Below are positions 1 to 11,122 of a stretch of DNA of 64,000 nt, in pieces (position 1 is the stretch's first letter; the number at the start of each line of letters is the position of its first letter). This DNA comes from Costus lasius (taxonomy: Eukaryota; Streptophyta; Magnoliopsida; Zingiberales; Costaceae), in contig CM050453.2 of NCBI GenBank assembly GCA_027563935.2, positions 86,278,665 through 86,342,664 of the forward strand. Direction: 5' to 3'. The translations under genes and the position numbers were made by a program. Under the pieces are notes generated by a model. It had not been told where the DNA came from. It did not search any database and saw only the letters and a list, made by a program, of their open reading frames with translations.

Positions 1-769
1 GTTTGAATACAGAAAGGTCAGGATTCCAGATTTCCAGAAAACTGATTTCGTGAGTTAGAAAACAATACCGATTGCAACACAAATATAGCTCAGATGTTGA
101 CGAAATCATATTAAAATGAAAGCTTAGTGAATCTAGTTTCGAATAAAAATTGTTTTGTGTGATTTGGACCTGTAGGTCAGGAGATATTTTGGTTAAAGCA
201 CAGCAGGGTCAAATTGACGACTACAATTTTTCAGCAGGACAAAATTTCATAATCATCATGCATATTCAGATCCGACCCATAGAATAGAAAACACAAGATC
301 TAAGTTCCAAATCGAAATCATAAGATACAAAGAATCAAAGTTATCTAGAGCATGAAGGGAAGAACCAAATTTACCAAAACAAAGAACAAGATTTACTTGC
401 CTAGAGATGTTCTTCTCCAAATCTCTTTTCGCTAGTTGGCGGCTCCTCTAGGCTTCCACCCCAAGCAAGATGCGAGCAGCCTCCCTCCCCCTTCATGATT
501 TTTCCTTTCTATAATACTAACCCTCAAGGCTTATGTGGCAAGCTTTTTCCAAAAATGCCCTTTAAGACTCCAACAAGGACATTTAAGCCCATAGTACCAA
601 GATACCATAATCATCACCATAGAAAATTTTAAGACTGCAAGCATGCTTAATTGACCAAGGGATATTATATACCAAATTCATTATTTGCATACCATCATAA
701 GAGTTCATAATTTTTTTTAAGGCATTACAATCCACCGTGAGCTTAGCGCTATAGTCCAATCTATTGTAG

Positions 770-1165
770 AAAATATGGATTAGGACCCCACTTCTCAAGC
801 CCATGATGTGGACATATGCGCTGAAGCTCCTTGAAATGATCCCAAGCGTCATAAAGTGATTCTCCCTCTTTCTGTCCAAAACAAGTAATCATATTCCTCA
901 GCTACACTGTCTTGCTTGGTGGAAAGTACTTGGTCAGAAATGTGTGTGAAAGCTCATCCCATGTAGTAATTGATCTGGCAGGAAGAGAATATTACAAGCT
1001 CGTGCGCGATCCCTAAGAGAAAATGAAAACAATCTTAGTCTTACTACATCAGAAGATACACCGTTTACCTTAACGGTGTCACAATATTCTAAGAAAACAG
1101 CAAGATAAAGATTAGGATCCTATGTTAGAGAATCCCCAAACTGGTTTTGCTGAACCATGGTCATC
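770..1165 (-). pseudogene. Gypsy gag (retrotransposon capsid) fragment
   Basis: Reading the minus strand from about 1165 gives recognisable plant gypsy gag blocks in order: VQQNQFGDSL, DPNLYLAVFLEYCDTVKVNG, VVRLRLFSFSLRDRARA, SITTWDELSHTFLTKYFPPS, then EGESLYDAWDHFKELQRICP and HHGLEKW. This is the Retrotrans_gag (capsid) domain, which would form the virus-like particle. It is broken by an in-frame TAG after DSLT, a frameshift after RDRARA (about 1000) and a TAG after SKTV (about 930). No start codon is certain. The region from 1 to 770 and from 1165 to 1460 holds no further open frame, and the 98-codon frame at 583-879 is a shadow in another phase. Confidence 0.8.
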
Positions 1166-1460
1166 AATGTTAGAATTGAAACCCTGTTTGTTAGGTACTA
1201 CAAAATCCCTTAATGACTGATTGTTCACCATCACACCTTCCTTTGCAACTTTTTGAGTTTGAAACTATAATTTTCTTCGAAGGTGGAAAGTGCATTCAAT
1301 ATCTGCATCTTTAGGAAATAAGGTAACTGTCTTTATGGCTCTGGGCATACAACGTGTTAATCAAATAAAATAAAACTAACAGAAAATAACAATAAAAACT
1401 AAGAAAATGCCTAGTTTATAAGCTTATCGATTAAATCGATATTGGCTAACCTAATCACTA

Positions 1461-1472
1461 GCAACGGCACCA
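1461..1472 (-). other. Primer-binding site (tRNA-Asp type)
   Basis: The plus strand reads GCAACGGCACCA here, so the minus strand reads TGGTGCCGTTGC. That is one base away from the complement of the plant tRNA-Asp 3' end (TGGCGCCGTTGC), the usual primer of Tat/Athila elements. It lies six bases inside the LTR end at 1479, the position where reverse transcription starts. Confidence 0.8.
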
Positions 1473-1478
1473 AAAATT

Positions 1479-2917
1479 TGATAGCTGCCGCAAGTGCACT
1501 GCTTTATCGAAGTAATAAAAAGATTATCATTCCCAACGAGGATCTGGGGGTCAAATACCGATTAGACGATTCGTTTATATCTAAACGATTCATGTTGTGT
1601 TTTTATGTGGACACTAAGTACGATAAGCAACAAAAATAGCGTTTTAGGGAAAAAAAATCAGTTTTAAAAAGATCGGCACTCGGTGTTTCACCACACTGAT
1701 AATTATGAATTTAATAAAAATAAATCTTTGAATAGAAAATTATAGTGTTGAAAGGAATTATTCCTAAGGTACAAGTTATCTGCTCCTGAAGCGTAATCTG
1801 GTACCTAATTATGCTAATTCCCTACTCTCATGACAATTAACGCAACTAGGTCCTTTAAGCTCTCTGAAAAACCTTGAAATCCTTCAGACGAACCCAAACT
1901 ATTCTCGTGATTGGATTTGTAGGTTTGAAAAGAATAGTTCCGACATTGTGATTCATCTCTCGGTCCTTCTCGCGACGTCTAAGACGTAAACATACTTGGC
2001 CAGAGTAAATCATGTAAATAAACTCAATTCTGATCAAATCAACTCTATAAAAATCATGTGAAAAACTTAGAAAAATAGGTTTAATTCATAGATCGTCAGA
2101 GGGCTACATCTCTTATCCCGAAAGCAAGTTTATACAGCATGAATATAGATGAATTTGACATGTAACCTCAAATAAAATACACAGAGACATTAGGAAAGTA
2201 ATTAGAAACGCTTCCCCTCGATCTGATGATGAAGATGAAATATTTAATCCTCTCCTTTGCGTGATCTCTCGTTGGAATTTCACCCTAGCCGCCGCCTGTG
2301 TCTATTCTCATCCAAAAAATTCTTTCTAACCTTCCAAAAATCCTTCCTTTTATAGTTCAATCAGTTTAGAACACTTCAAGGAAGAATTCTGGAAAGTTTG
2401 GTTCAATTCTGACTCAATTCGAGGCTAAATCGAGTGGAAAACGGGAAGAGGCGAAAAAAGTCACGGCCCGTAAACTATTCACGGCTGCGGCCATGAAAGT
2501 TACTATGAATAAAAGCTGTGTCCACAGAAAAAACTCATGGCCTGTGAAGGACTGACGGCTTCACCCACAAAAGATTCTGTGAACTTCTATACTTAGCCGC
2601 AAAACTATTCCCTTTGAATGCAAAACTCACGGTAGCGAAAAACTTATGGCTGCGATCGTGAATCTTGTGTCTTACTTCGTTTTTGCTCCAAATTTGATGT
2701 GCAACTTTGTAATTTCTTCAGAAATTGTGCTATGGCTTTAAAACTCACAAAATCCATCATTTTTATGTCATTTTACCTGTATTTTCATAAAAATTAAGAA
2801 AAGTAAAGATTTCATACCAAAGAAAGTAAAAATACTAAAAATTAGTATAAAATCATACAATTAAGCCTAAATATCATATAAATACAGACAAAAATATGAT
2901 GTAAATGTAACTCATCA
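1479..2917 (-). repeat. 5' LTR of left-edge Athila-type element
   Basis: A 1439-bp LTR bounded by TG at 1479 and CA at 2917 on the plus strand. The block at 1485-1530 (CCGCAAGTGCACTG, then CGAAGTAATAAAA) recurs at 25487-25520 and 59593-59630 and marks the 3' end of this LTR family. Around 2460-2670 there is a run of CACGGCC/GGCCATG/ACGGCTG motifs, a palindrome-rich block also found in the other two LTRs. The partner LTR is outside the window. Short open frames inside it (1442-1639, 1855-2037) have no recognisable product. Confidence 0.75.
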
Positions 2918-3058
2918 GCTGTTGGCTCTCTAAGTTGTTTCTACCGCTGACGCGCCGCGACTATTGTCCAGTCGCCACCTCTGCCTCAGCACTAAACGAA
3001 GGTCTACTCCACCTCTACGCTGGTTGTACCTCCTCTACCTTTCCATTGCCCTACCTAC

Positions 3059-4284
3059 ATGGCTCCGCTAAAGAAACGTGTCATCAGCAAGGTGAAGGTG
3101 CCCGCCACTTCTGCCGAGCCTCCTCACAACCCACACGAAATCATCTTCCAGGATAATGTCCAGGAGGCCCGCTACAACCTCCTTCTCACGAGGCGTATTA
3201 CCGACACCCGCTATGTTGACTAACAGATTCTAGAGATTTTGGGCATCTACGAGGATGTGATATGGTTGTTTGGACACATCTCAGCAGCCCAGTTTTTCCA
3301 ACTCTCAGTGTAGACTTTCATTCCCCTCGTCCTCAAGTTCCTTAGTAGCCTTGACGTAGCAGTAAACTCGTATGACCACCGCGCACTACACTTATACATG
3401 GGAGGAGGACGACGACCCCTCCATGAATATGTAGAGAACGCTTTCTGCTATAAGATCTCACCAGAGGCACAATTTTCACCATGGTCAGTGCACACCACTA
3501 GCCTCTCCAACCCGTGCATATGCTACATCCATAGAGTTCTCTCCCACAATGTCTTCGAACGTGGGGATAGCGATGGTATGATTCGCCAATCTAAATTGTT
3601 CTTTTTATGGGCTATGCTTCATGGCTACAAGGTGGGTGTAGCCTTCTTTTTTATTAAACAGTTCAACAAGGTTGTGTGCGCCAAGAAGGGTGCAATTGTA
3701 CTTTGGGGTCTCGTCACACCTATTACGCTAGCTTTGGGCATTGACCCCTATGGGACGGAGATAGCTCGGGGTAGCTAGAGGATAGATTTGGAGTCGTGCG
3801 CCACCATGTGGATGATTGTCTGCGAGAGCGACGTCTTTTGTTTGATCATCAGCCCGAACTCTCTGACCCTACCACTACTAAACAAGGAGCGAACTACGGT
3901 CCGCAGCAATCAAGGAAATTGGAAGATTTTGTCCTCCGCCACAGATGATGTCACACCTACCCCGCTCAATTCAACTCCACTGCCACCTTCTTGGGAGGGT
4001 GCCAGACCTTATGGGATGGGCCCCTCCTCGCAGGGTGCAGGCCTTAGCTCACAGGGATTTTGGTCCTATTCTTACGACCCTGGATTTCAAGCCTTTCTAT
4101 AGAGGTGTTCCACTAGGGGTGCCTGCTAAAGACAATTTATGACTCCATCTGGAATGTGGAGGACTTCCTCCATGAGTGTTTCACCGACAACCTTGGCTCT
4201 GACGAGGAGGGAGATTCAAGTCAGCCTATGGAGCAGGCCAACTCTGAGGAGAAGAGTGGTTTGGACGGCAGTGTGGACGAGTAG
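3059..4284 (+). pseudogene. Athila ORF-1 / plant transposon protein homologue, broken
   Basis: One reading frame from the ATG at 3059 is interrupted by TAA at 3221, TAG at 3311 and TAG at 3776 and runs on to 4102. Its blocks match the right-edge ORF (63936-62684) closely: GIYEDVIWLFGHI versus GLYDDVLWMFERI; NPCICYIHRVLSHNVF then ERGDSDGM versus NPCIKYAHRVLAHTVF then GRGDSDGM; GLVTPITLALGIDPYG versus GLITPIARYYGIEPYG; RIDLESCATM versus RLDIESCIAM. The family (Pfam ATHILA ORF-1 / putative plant transposon protein, from memory) lies near the 3' LTR of Athila-type elements and has no established function. About 20-30 residues in the middle are lost or scrambled. An acidic tail (about 4159-4284, ending ...GSVDE) is in another frame, so there is also a frameshift. 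Confidence 0.75.
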
Positions 4285-5003
4285 CACTTTGTGAGTATGT
4301 TTTCTCCTACTCTCTTATTACCTACTTTTTGCATCGAGGATGATGCATTCTTTATGTAGGGGAGGATATATTTATTATTTCATGGATTATTGTATAGATT
4401 TGACTTGACTGCTAGACTTCTAGTATGGTGCCATGTGTTAGGTACATTCTGCTGATCTTTGATGTATTTGATTAGCGTCATATGTGGACGCTCACATTGC
4501 TCATATCCTTGTACTCTGATTACTTTTATCTTCTGATGCATATTGCTTTTCATTGATGCATGATGTGTGGTTCTATATTTTTGATGATGTGTGCTTGGAT
4601 GATCACTTACCAATGCTTGTGAATGGATTGACAACTCCTTGTGTTGAATTTATTTCCTTAATTTATATGTTCATGTCAACCTCCTGCTTATTGTTCATGA
4701 CTTTTTGGTAAATAGAATGTTTGAGGAATGCGATTTGAGAGTGAAGCATCCTTCTCAACTAAGGTAAGCATACGAGTATAATTTTCCTCGATTAATGTTG
4801 AATGATTACCCTTATCTTTATATTCGGTCTATTATGTTATTTGTTGGAAAGAAAGACTCCAAAATCCAGAAAAGAAAAAAAAAAGAGAAATAAAAAAGCA
4901 TGTATCTATGTGGGTATATGCCAAGAAAACAACTTTGACATTAACTCCGCTGTCTTCAACTACGAGTTCTATTGTGCATATAGGCACACTTTGAATTTGT
5001 CAT
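4285..5003 (+). other. Non-coding 3' region of the plus-strand Athila-type element
   Basis: No supported gene. This AT-rich stretch lies between the broken ORF-1 and the copia A insertion point. In the mirror-image right-edge element the same position is also non-coding (61561-62683). Open frames crossing it (4380-4634 minus; 4802-5251 plus, which runs into the copia LTR) have no recognisable content. Confidence 0.55.
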
Positions 5004-7254
5004 TGTTGGGGAATACCGGGTGTAATTTAAAATTTTGTAGTCCCAGGACACAGCGGAAGAATCATTACACCCGAAACATATTCCTTTCCCAACGATCCAT
5101 GCGAGAGAGAAGACACAAAGATGTGTTAGAGATGTACCTCTTTTGCTTGCCGAGATGTTGTAGCCATGTTGAAGGCACCCAAGTGTTCACCCTCTACAAG
5201 TATCCACGGGTCGACCATCTCAACGTTGCTCACTTCCATGCTTGGTGCTAGCCTCAGGAAGAGAATCAAGCCTTAGGATATCTTCAACTCACTTGCACCA
5301 CCTTCAAGGGAAGTTGCGCCAAGAGAGGGGATGGAGAAGATGATGCCGCCAAGCTATCCTTGTCCTTGTGCCAAGACAAGGAGATGATGAGACTTGCGGC
5401 TATGGAAGAAGATGAAGACGTCAAGCACTCCTCCTTCTTGCGCCAAGGAGAGAGGAAGAAGTGGATGCTTGCGGCTACAAGGAGGAAGAAGGTTGCGTCA
5501 CCCCTATGCACTCTCGCCCTTATGCTTGCACCACCAGCCTTTGCCCTTGCCTCTTGATGTGCCCACGCCTCCAAGGAGTTGTGCTCACGAGCCAACCACA
5601 CAAGAGGGACAGCAAGGGTCCTATTTGTAGGACAATAGGCGGCTAGGGCAATGGCTAGGATCTTGCCAAGTGTATGGCTAGGATGAGGAATCTTGAGGCA
5701 AGGAAAGTCTCCAAGACTTTACCATAAACCTCATTCAACCTATCCATAAATTTCCAAGCACTATATCAGCCCAAGACATGCCACAAAAGCATTCTTACCA
5801 TTAAAGGAGAAAGGGCTAGGCACAACATGCAAGAGGAATTCAGCTAGGGTGGTGTCTTGGGAGAAATTGGGGTTTGAGGTAAGGAAAGTCTCAAAGACTT
5901 TACCATATACCTATTCCCTTTCATCCATATGCGCCTAGGAACTTCCCATGAAAGTTCTCAAGCCATATCAGCCCCAAGACTTGCCTTAGAGGCAAGCATT
6001 CCATCAAGGGAAAAAGGGCAAGGCACCTTTTACCTCCTAAATGAAACAAAAATGCCCACTTCACCCCATTATGCCCATAGGCGCCAATGGGGTGAAGACT
6101 TCTCCCCATTATACATTTTTAGCCAATTCACTCTTTATGACAACAAATTATTGGGCCTCATTGGGTAATGAGCTAGCCCAAACTTCATGGCATGAGTTGA
6201 TTAAGCCATTGGATCCAATCCAATGCAACCCTAATCCAAATGTGACCAATCTAGGTCTATTTCGGGTCAACCTGCCAAAAATGAAGTTTGTCTCCAATAA
6301 CTTTCTTCCAACTCATCAGGCCCATTGGCGCTGATGAATCTTCCAAATGAATCCAAGTTATCCAATAACTTGATCCTAAGGCTTCTGATTAAAGCAACGT
6401 CAAGAGTCTATTGCGTGTGACCCCGTAGGATCCATATGACGATGGCAATGATGTAAACATCATAAGTAGTGAAGGTATCTAGCAACACATCACTACTACC
6501 CATGTCATAGGACTTAAGTCATATGGCAACAACTCCCTATCAAGCAACGAGGATTCCGATGCATTATATATATCCCTTTGCCTGAACTGATATCCCGCCA
6601 TTGGATTAGTCTCAAGTTTATTAAACCAATATATTATTCATGACTCAATCAGTGTGGCCACACATTCCTGTCATGCACCAATGAGGTGGGGCGGCCCAGA
6701 GTGGATATCATGCTTCATCTGAAAGAAGGGGCAAATCCTACTATTGGTCATCCATGTCTCTACATGACTTATGACATGCCCAATGGCAATCGTTTTGGTC
6801 TCCCAATTACGGAGAGACGTAAGACTGCATCAAAGCATATCCATCATCAAATCTATACATGAATACCTCAAGTCTAAGGATCAATGCAAACCTCTTGCAT
6901 GTGAGATTAACTTGTTGACTAGACAAGTCAATCCTCACGGTAGATCACTCCAGTGCATCCAATGCACCTGTATGTCTGCGTTACTGTGCCCCGCACCTAA
7001 CAGCCCATACACCAGTCTGACATGTACCAAAGCTGTCCCATATCTGCTAAGGTACCTTGACTGGGGATAGCTTATGAGAATGAATCCAACCAAACTCCTG
7101 GGACATTATTTATGCAACTCAATACATCAACGCAGGTAGAGAAGTCTGCATAATAACGACCATGCCTTTGTAAAGAATAGTAATTCTATCAAAGTACATT
7201 CAAACAATGTCTGACCATGTCCATACATTGGTCTGTAGGGCATATACACCAACA
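5004..7254 (-). repeat. 3' LTR of copia element A
   Basis: This 2251-bp repeat matches 21127-23376 along its length with scattered substitutions. It begins TGTTGGGGAATACC and ends CATATACACCAACA on the plus strand. The open frames inside it (for example 5284-5601, 5929-6168, 6771-7070) recur in the other LTR with changes and are LTR sequence, not genes. A possible TATA element lies on the minus strand at about 6563-6573 (plus strand ATTATATATAT). Confidence 0.9.
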
Positions 7255-9412
7255 ATATCCCACTTGCACTAATACCAAGGGCTACTGATGTTATTCAGTT
7301 CCAATGTCTCTTGTATGACCCATTTAGCTTCCGCTGCGCCAGAGGCTATGTTAGTGGGTTTTTCCAGATTGCTATCTGTGTTTATTTTACAAATTTGATC
7401 ATCATCCTTATCCATGATCTCCAAGATCAGATGATATGCTGTGGTACATACTTGAGTATTAAGTTCCTTTGCTTGTGCTATAGTCTCAGTAAGAATTATA
7501 CCAGACCTTCAAGCACCAAGAGCTAAGTCAAGTTCATGTAAATGAAGCTGCTTCCTTGGCTGCCACAAGAAGCTGCAATGTACTCAGCCTTAATTGTAGA
7601 ATTTGCCACTGTGGTTTGTCTAATGCTCTTCCAGCACACAACACCACAACAAGGCAAAGTGCAAATCCTGGTTGTAATCAATAGTCATTAGATTGGAACG
7701 AAATATTAGTGTACCCCTGTACACAAAATTCTTCCTATCTATCACAGATTACAACTCAATCCTTTTTACTTCCCAAGCATTAAGGATTGCTTTCACAACT
7801 ATCTAGTGTCAAACACTAGGATCTGATTGAAACTTTCTCGCTATGCTCCAAGCATTTGCCACAAATGGTCTTGTGTATATTACACAAAATATGATCTATC
7901 CTATACCCAATGTACTAGGATTACAGAATCATGTTATTTCTCTCCAGCTACGTTATAGGACATAGCATCCTAGTGAGAGTCAGACCATATCTCTCTGGAA
8001 GGTAACAATATTTGGAATCATCCAATACAAACCTCTCCAGAAACTCCTGGATGAACAAAGATTGACTAAAGGGCAATGACTTTCTTGGATCCTTATCTAC
8101 AGATCCTCATGCCTAGGATGTAGGCATCATTCCCTAGATCATTCTTCTCGAAATGCTTCTCAAGCCTTGACTTCATCGCGTGAAGAGCTGGGATGTCATT
8201 TCATGTGAGTAGAATATCGTCAATCATGAAGAACAAGAAATATTATGATGCTCCCACTGATCTTCTTGTAAACACAGGTTCTTTTAAACATGTTTGCTTA
8301 ACACCATGCATATCTTTATGGCCTTGATATGAAAACCTTTCGGCTACTTCCTTGTAGACATCCTATTCCAAACGTCTATTTAAGAAAAGCAGTTTTTATA
8401 ACAACACGCCATAACTGATCATGCAATTATAACAAGAAGATACCTAATGGACTTCAAACACAGCTATTGGTGAAAGATTTCATCATTATCCACCCAGTGG
8501 ATTTCCCTGAAATTTCTATTCACTAGCTTTCCTTTCAAGGTAACAATGTTACCTTCCATGTCTATCTTCCCAGAAGATTTATTTACAGCCTGTGGCAGCT
8601 CATCCAAGTCCCAGACTTGATTAGCAGACATGGAGTCCATTATGGCTCTCACAGCCCTCAGCCATTTCTTGGAATCTGGTCCACCGACCGCTTCCATTAC
8701 ATCATAAGTCTTTGGTTCATCCTAGATGAAAAATTTGTCATGCCTAGCATTTCGAATCTATCCAGACTTATGTGGTTCCTGTGTTACTTGAACCATAGGT
8801 TACTTTGAACCTATATATGAGATTCTACTCTCCATTTGTGTCTAATTGTATTGTGGTTGATTATGGACCTTGTCCAAATCAAATCTACTCCCACTAGCTT
8901 CTTCTCAAAAGAGATATTTACTCAAGAGAGACAGCAGTTTGAGCAACAAATAGTTTGTTCTCTTCGGGATAGAATAAGCATTCTGTAGTGCTCCACAAAC
9001 ACATACTTTTGAATCACTGCATATTATATTCCCAAATCCTTTGATGGAATGGGTATTTGCAGTTCTCAACTCAAAATTATTTTAGACACACTTCCCTATG
9101 GAGTGACAGTACATCTGTTTACATGGCATCAAAAAGTAGTAAATTTGCATGACTATTCAAAGATGGAACCACATCCAATGTGTTCCTCTTTCTTTCTTTG
9201 AAATTCACCACACAGTTGTGGTGTTCTAAGTAAGCTGTGAGATAACCCCCACACTTCTTAGGACAATCATCAAGTTCTCCACTAATCACCTTGATTCAAT
9301 CAAAGTGCTTTAATAGATCCTCCAATTTGATTCAGTACTCCATTTGTGAACTTCTTGGATTTCTCCAAAGTTCTTAGGTTGGATAAGGCATACCCACACC
9401 TAATGAAGTGTG
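7255..9412 (-). pseudogene. Copia A pol, 3' half (integrase C-part, RT, RNase H), decayed
   Basis: The polypurine tract (7255-7269; plus strand ATATCCCACTTGCAC) is followed on the minus strand by remnants of pol in the expected backward order: RNase H near 7300-7700; RT with FLFFMIDDILLT near 8207-8240, where MIDD stands for the usual YVDD; the RT N-terminal block at 8697-8464 (DSMSANQVWDL); and the integrase C-part near 9240-9412. Many stops and frameshifts separate these. The sequence is cut at 9412 by element B and resumes at 18526. Confidence 0.75.
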
Positions 9413-11102
9413 TGAAGAGTCCCCTTCAAGGGGGAGCATAACCCTAAAGTGATGGCGCATATAAAACTTTGTCTTGCGGAAATTAGGGTTATAGGATCAA
9501 CTTGCATGTTAAATGATCAACTCGATAAAAGGCTAATAAAGATTAATGAAAACGATCATACCATCGCCATAGCCTAGATGTTGCCTTGGAAGCAAAGAGT
9601 CAATTGCTTCTTCTCCAAAGGGATTCGCACACAAGAGGATGATGGCAAACTCTTTGTCGCTCCTTGTGCTAGCAAGGCTCCAAAGTGTCCTTGATCGAAT
9701 GGAAAGGGATGAAAACTTCTTGGCAAATTTTCTTTTCCTTCTTCGTCCACCTTCTTCACGACACAAGAGAAAACTTGTTTCGACTAGTGGAGAGGCGAGG
9801 CGAGAAGAGGCGTCAAGAAGAGAAGCGTGGAGCGTGGTCACGTTTAGAGAGTTGCTATCTAAAAATAGCATACCACCTCTCAACGTTCACATGCGCACAC
9901 CAAGTCGCAAATCTCTCTTCACCCTTTTGAACCATGCGCTCATTTGAGCTGGTTCACTTTGGTTCGATTCACAAACCAAATAAGCCAAGTAACTAGTCCA
10001 AATCATAATTAAACCACAAGGTTCTTGATCTGACCGTTGATCTCTTAATGCTTCTGATCTGACCGATCTAGCATCCAATCTCTCAATCGAAGCTTACCGA
10101 TCTGAAGCCCTAATCAATCAAACATGATCAGACCAGATCTCACTTACAATTAGAGATTAAATCCCTTCAAACTGAACTCAAACAATTCAGTCCACACGAT
10201 CTGACTTAAGTAAGCCATATCATCAAATTGTGCGACCCTAAGGGTTTCCTTTAAATGTCGGTAACGATAACTTACATTATCACGATCAGTGAGGGGTATC
10301 TAGCAACACATCACTGTCTCCCGATATAAAGGAAAGAGTCTTCCAAGACTACACCCATACCACAGCACAAGTGTGAATCAAATCACAAGGCATGCATATT
10401 TCCTTTACCACTGGACGTTCTTATTGGACAAGCGTGTCAAGCTTGTAACTCCAATATGATGAGCATGATTAGATCAGATGAACATAGTCACCTGGGTATG
10501 GCCATACTCTTTTCTCAATCATCTCATCCAGGGGGCCCCTTTAGAACATCACACTCCTTAAACAAGGAGACGGCAATCCTATGTCTATCACTAGTGCCCT
10601 AACCTGACTCAAGCTCATCATCCAAGATAGTCTATAATCATTATGTTTCAAATGATATTGAACTACCTCAAAATAATGACAATCATCATTTAGAAAACAC
10701 AAGTGATCTCAAGTCAGAGGAAATGTGCCACTTGTCATATACAAGGAATATTCACATTGTGACAAACAATTGAACATCCTAGTAGGGTCTGTCCAGTACA
10801 TCCAATGTACCCATGAGTCTACATCTTATTCCATGCTCGAAGCATCCTATAAGATTAGAACACATATTAGTCTTAACCATATCAAGGCTGTCTCATGTTC
10901 ACCAAGATACATCGACTAAGGACTTAACTGCATGTCAGCCTAGCTGAACAGCTTTGAGACATTATTCAGAAGAACATATATTGCAGCAGACAATGTAGCT
11001 AACTGAATAACAACCATGCCTTTATAAACATAACAGTTTATTACATGATACAGATACATTCCCACAGGCCTCAAACATTAGCCTTAAGGGCATACCCCAA
11101 CA
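9413..11102 (-). repeat. 3' LTR of copia element B
   Basis: 1690 bp, starting TGAAGAGTCCCC and ending CATACCCCAACA on the plus strand. It is identical to 16836-18525 apart from one base that I could find. The open frames of 116, 102 and 81 codons at 9533-9947 recur unchanged in the other LTR only because the LTR is duplicated. Confidence 0.95.
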
Positions 11103-11117
11103 ATCTCCCACTTGCAC
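11103..11117 (-). other. Polypurine tract, element B
   Basis: The minus strand reads GTGCAAGTGGGAGAT immediately inside the 3' LTR. This is the primer for plus-strand DNA synthesis. The same tract sits at 27748 (C), 41400 (D), 51676 (F, one change) and 7255 (A, one change). Confidence 0.85.
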
Positions 11118-11122
11118 TTAAT

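Larger units (their letters stand above)
1..2917 (-). mobile_element. Athila/Tat-type Ty3-gypsy retrotransposon, 5' part
   Basis: The minus strand shows, in order, an LTR (2917 down to 1479), a primer site complementary to the 3' end of tRNA-Asp (1472-1461) and a degraded gag (about 1165-770). The element continues past the left edge, so its pol and 3' LTR are not visible. The LTR outer end TGATGAG matches the style of the LTR starts at 23909 and 61528, so these are related families. To its right it abuts a plus-strand Athila-type ORF, which suggests it inserted into that older element. The target duplication cannot be checked because the other end lies outside the window. Confidence 0.8.

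Noticed and set aside
5284..5646. Overlapping frames on both strands with repeats in 21454-21764, looking like a conserved protein
   Set aside because: This is LTR sequence of element A; the translations are low in complexity, differ by frame and match no family I know.
9533..9947. Identical 116-, 102-, 81- and 61-codon frames here and at 16956-17370, looking like a duplicated small gene
   Set aside because: They lie at the same offset in the two LTRs of element B and overlap each other on both strands. They are copies only because the LTR is duplicated.
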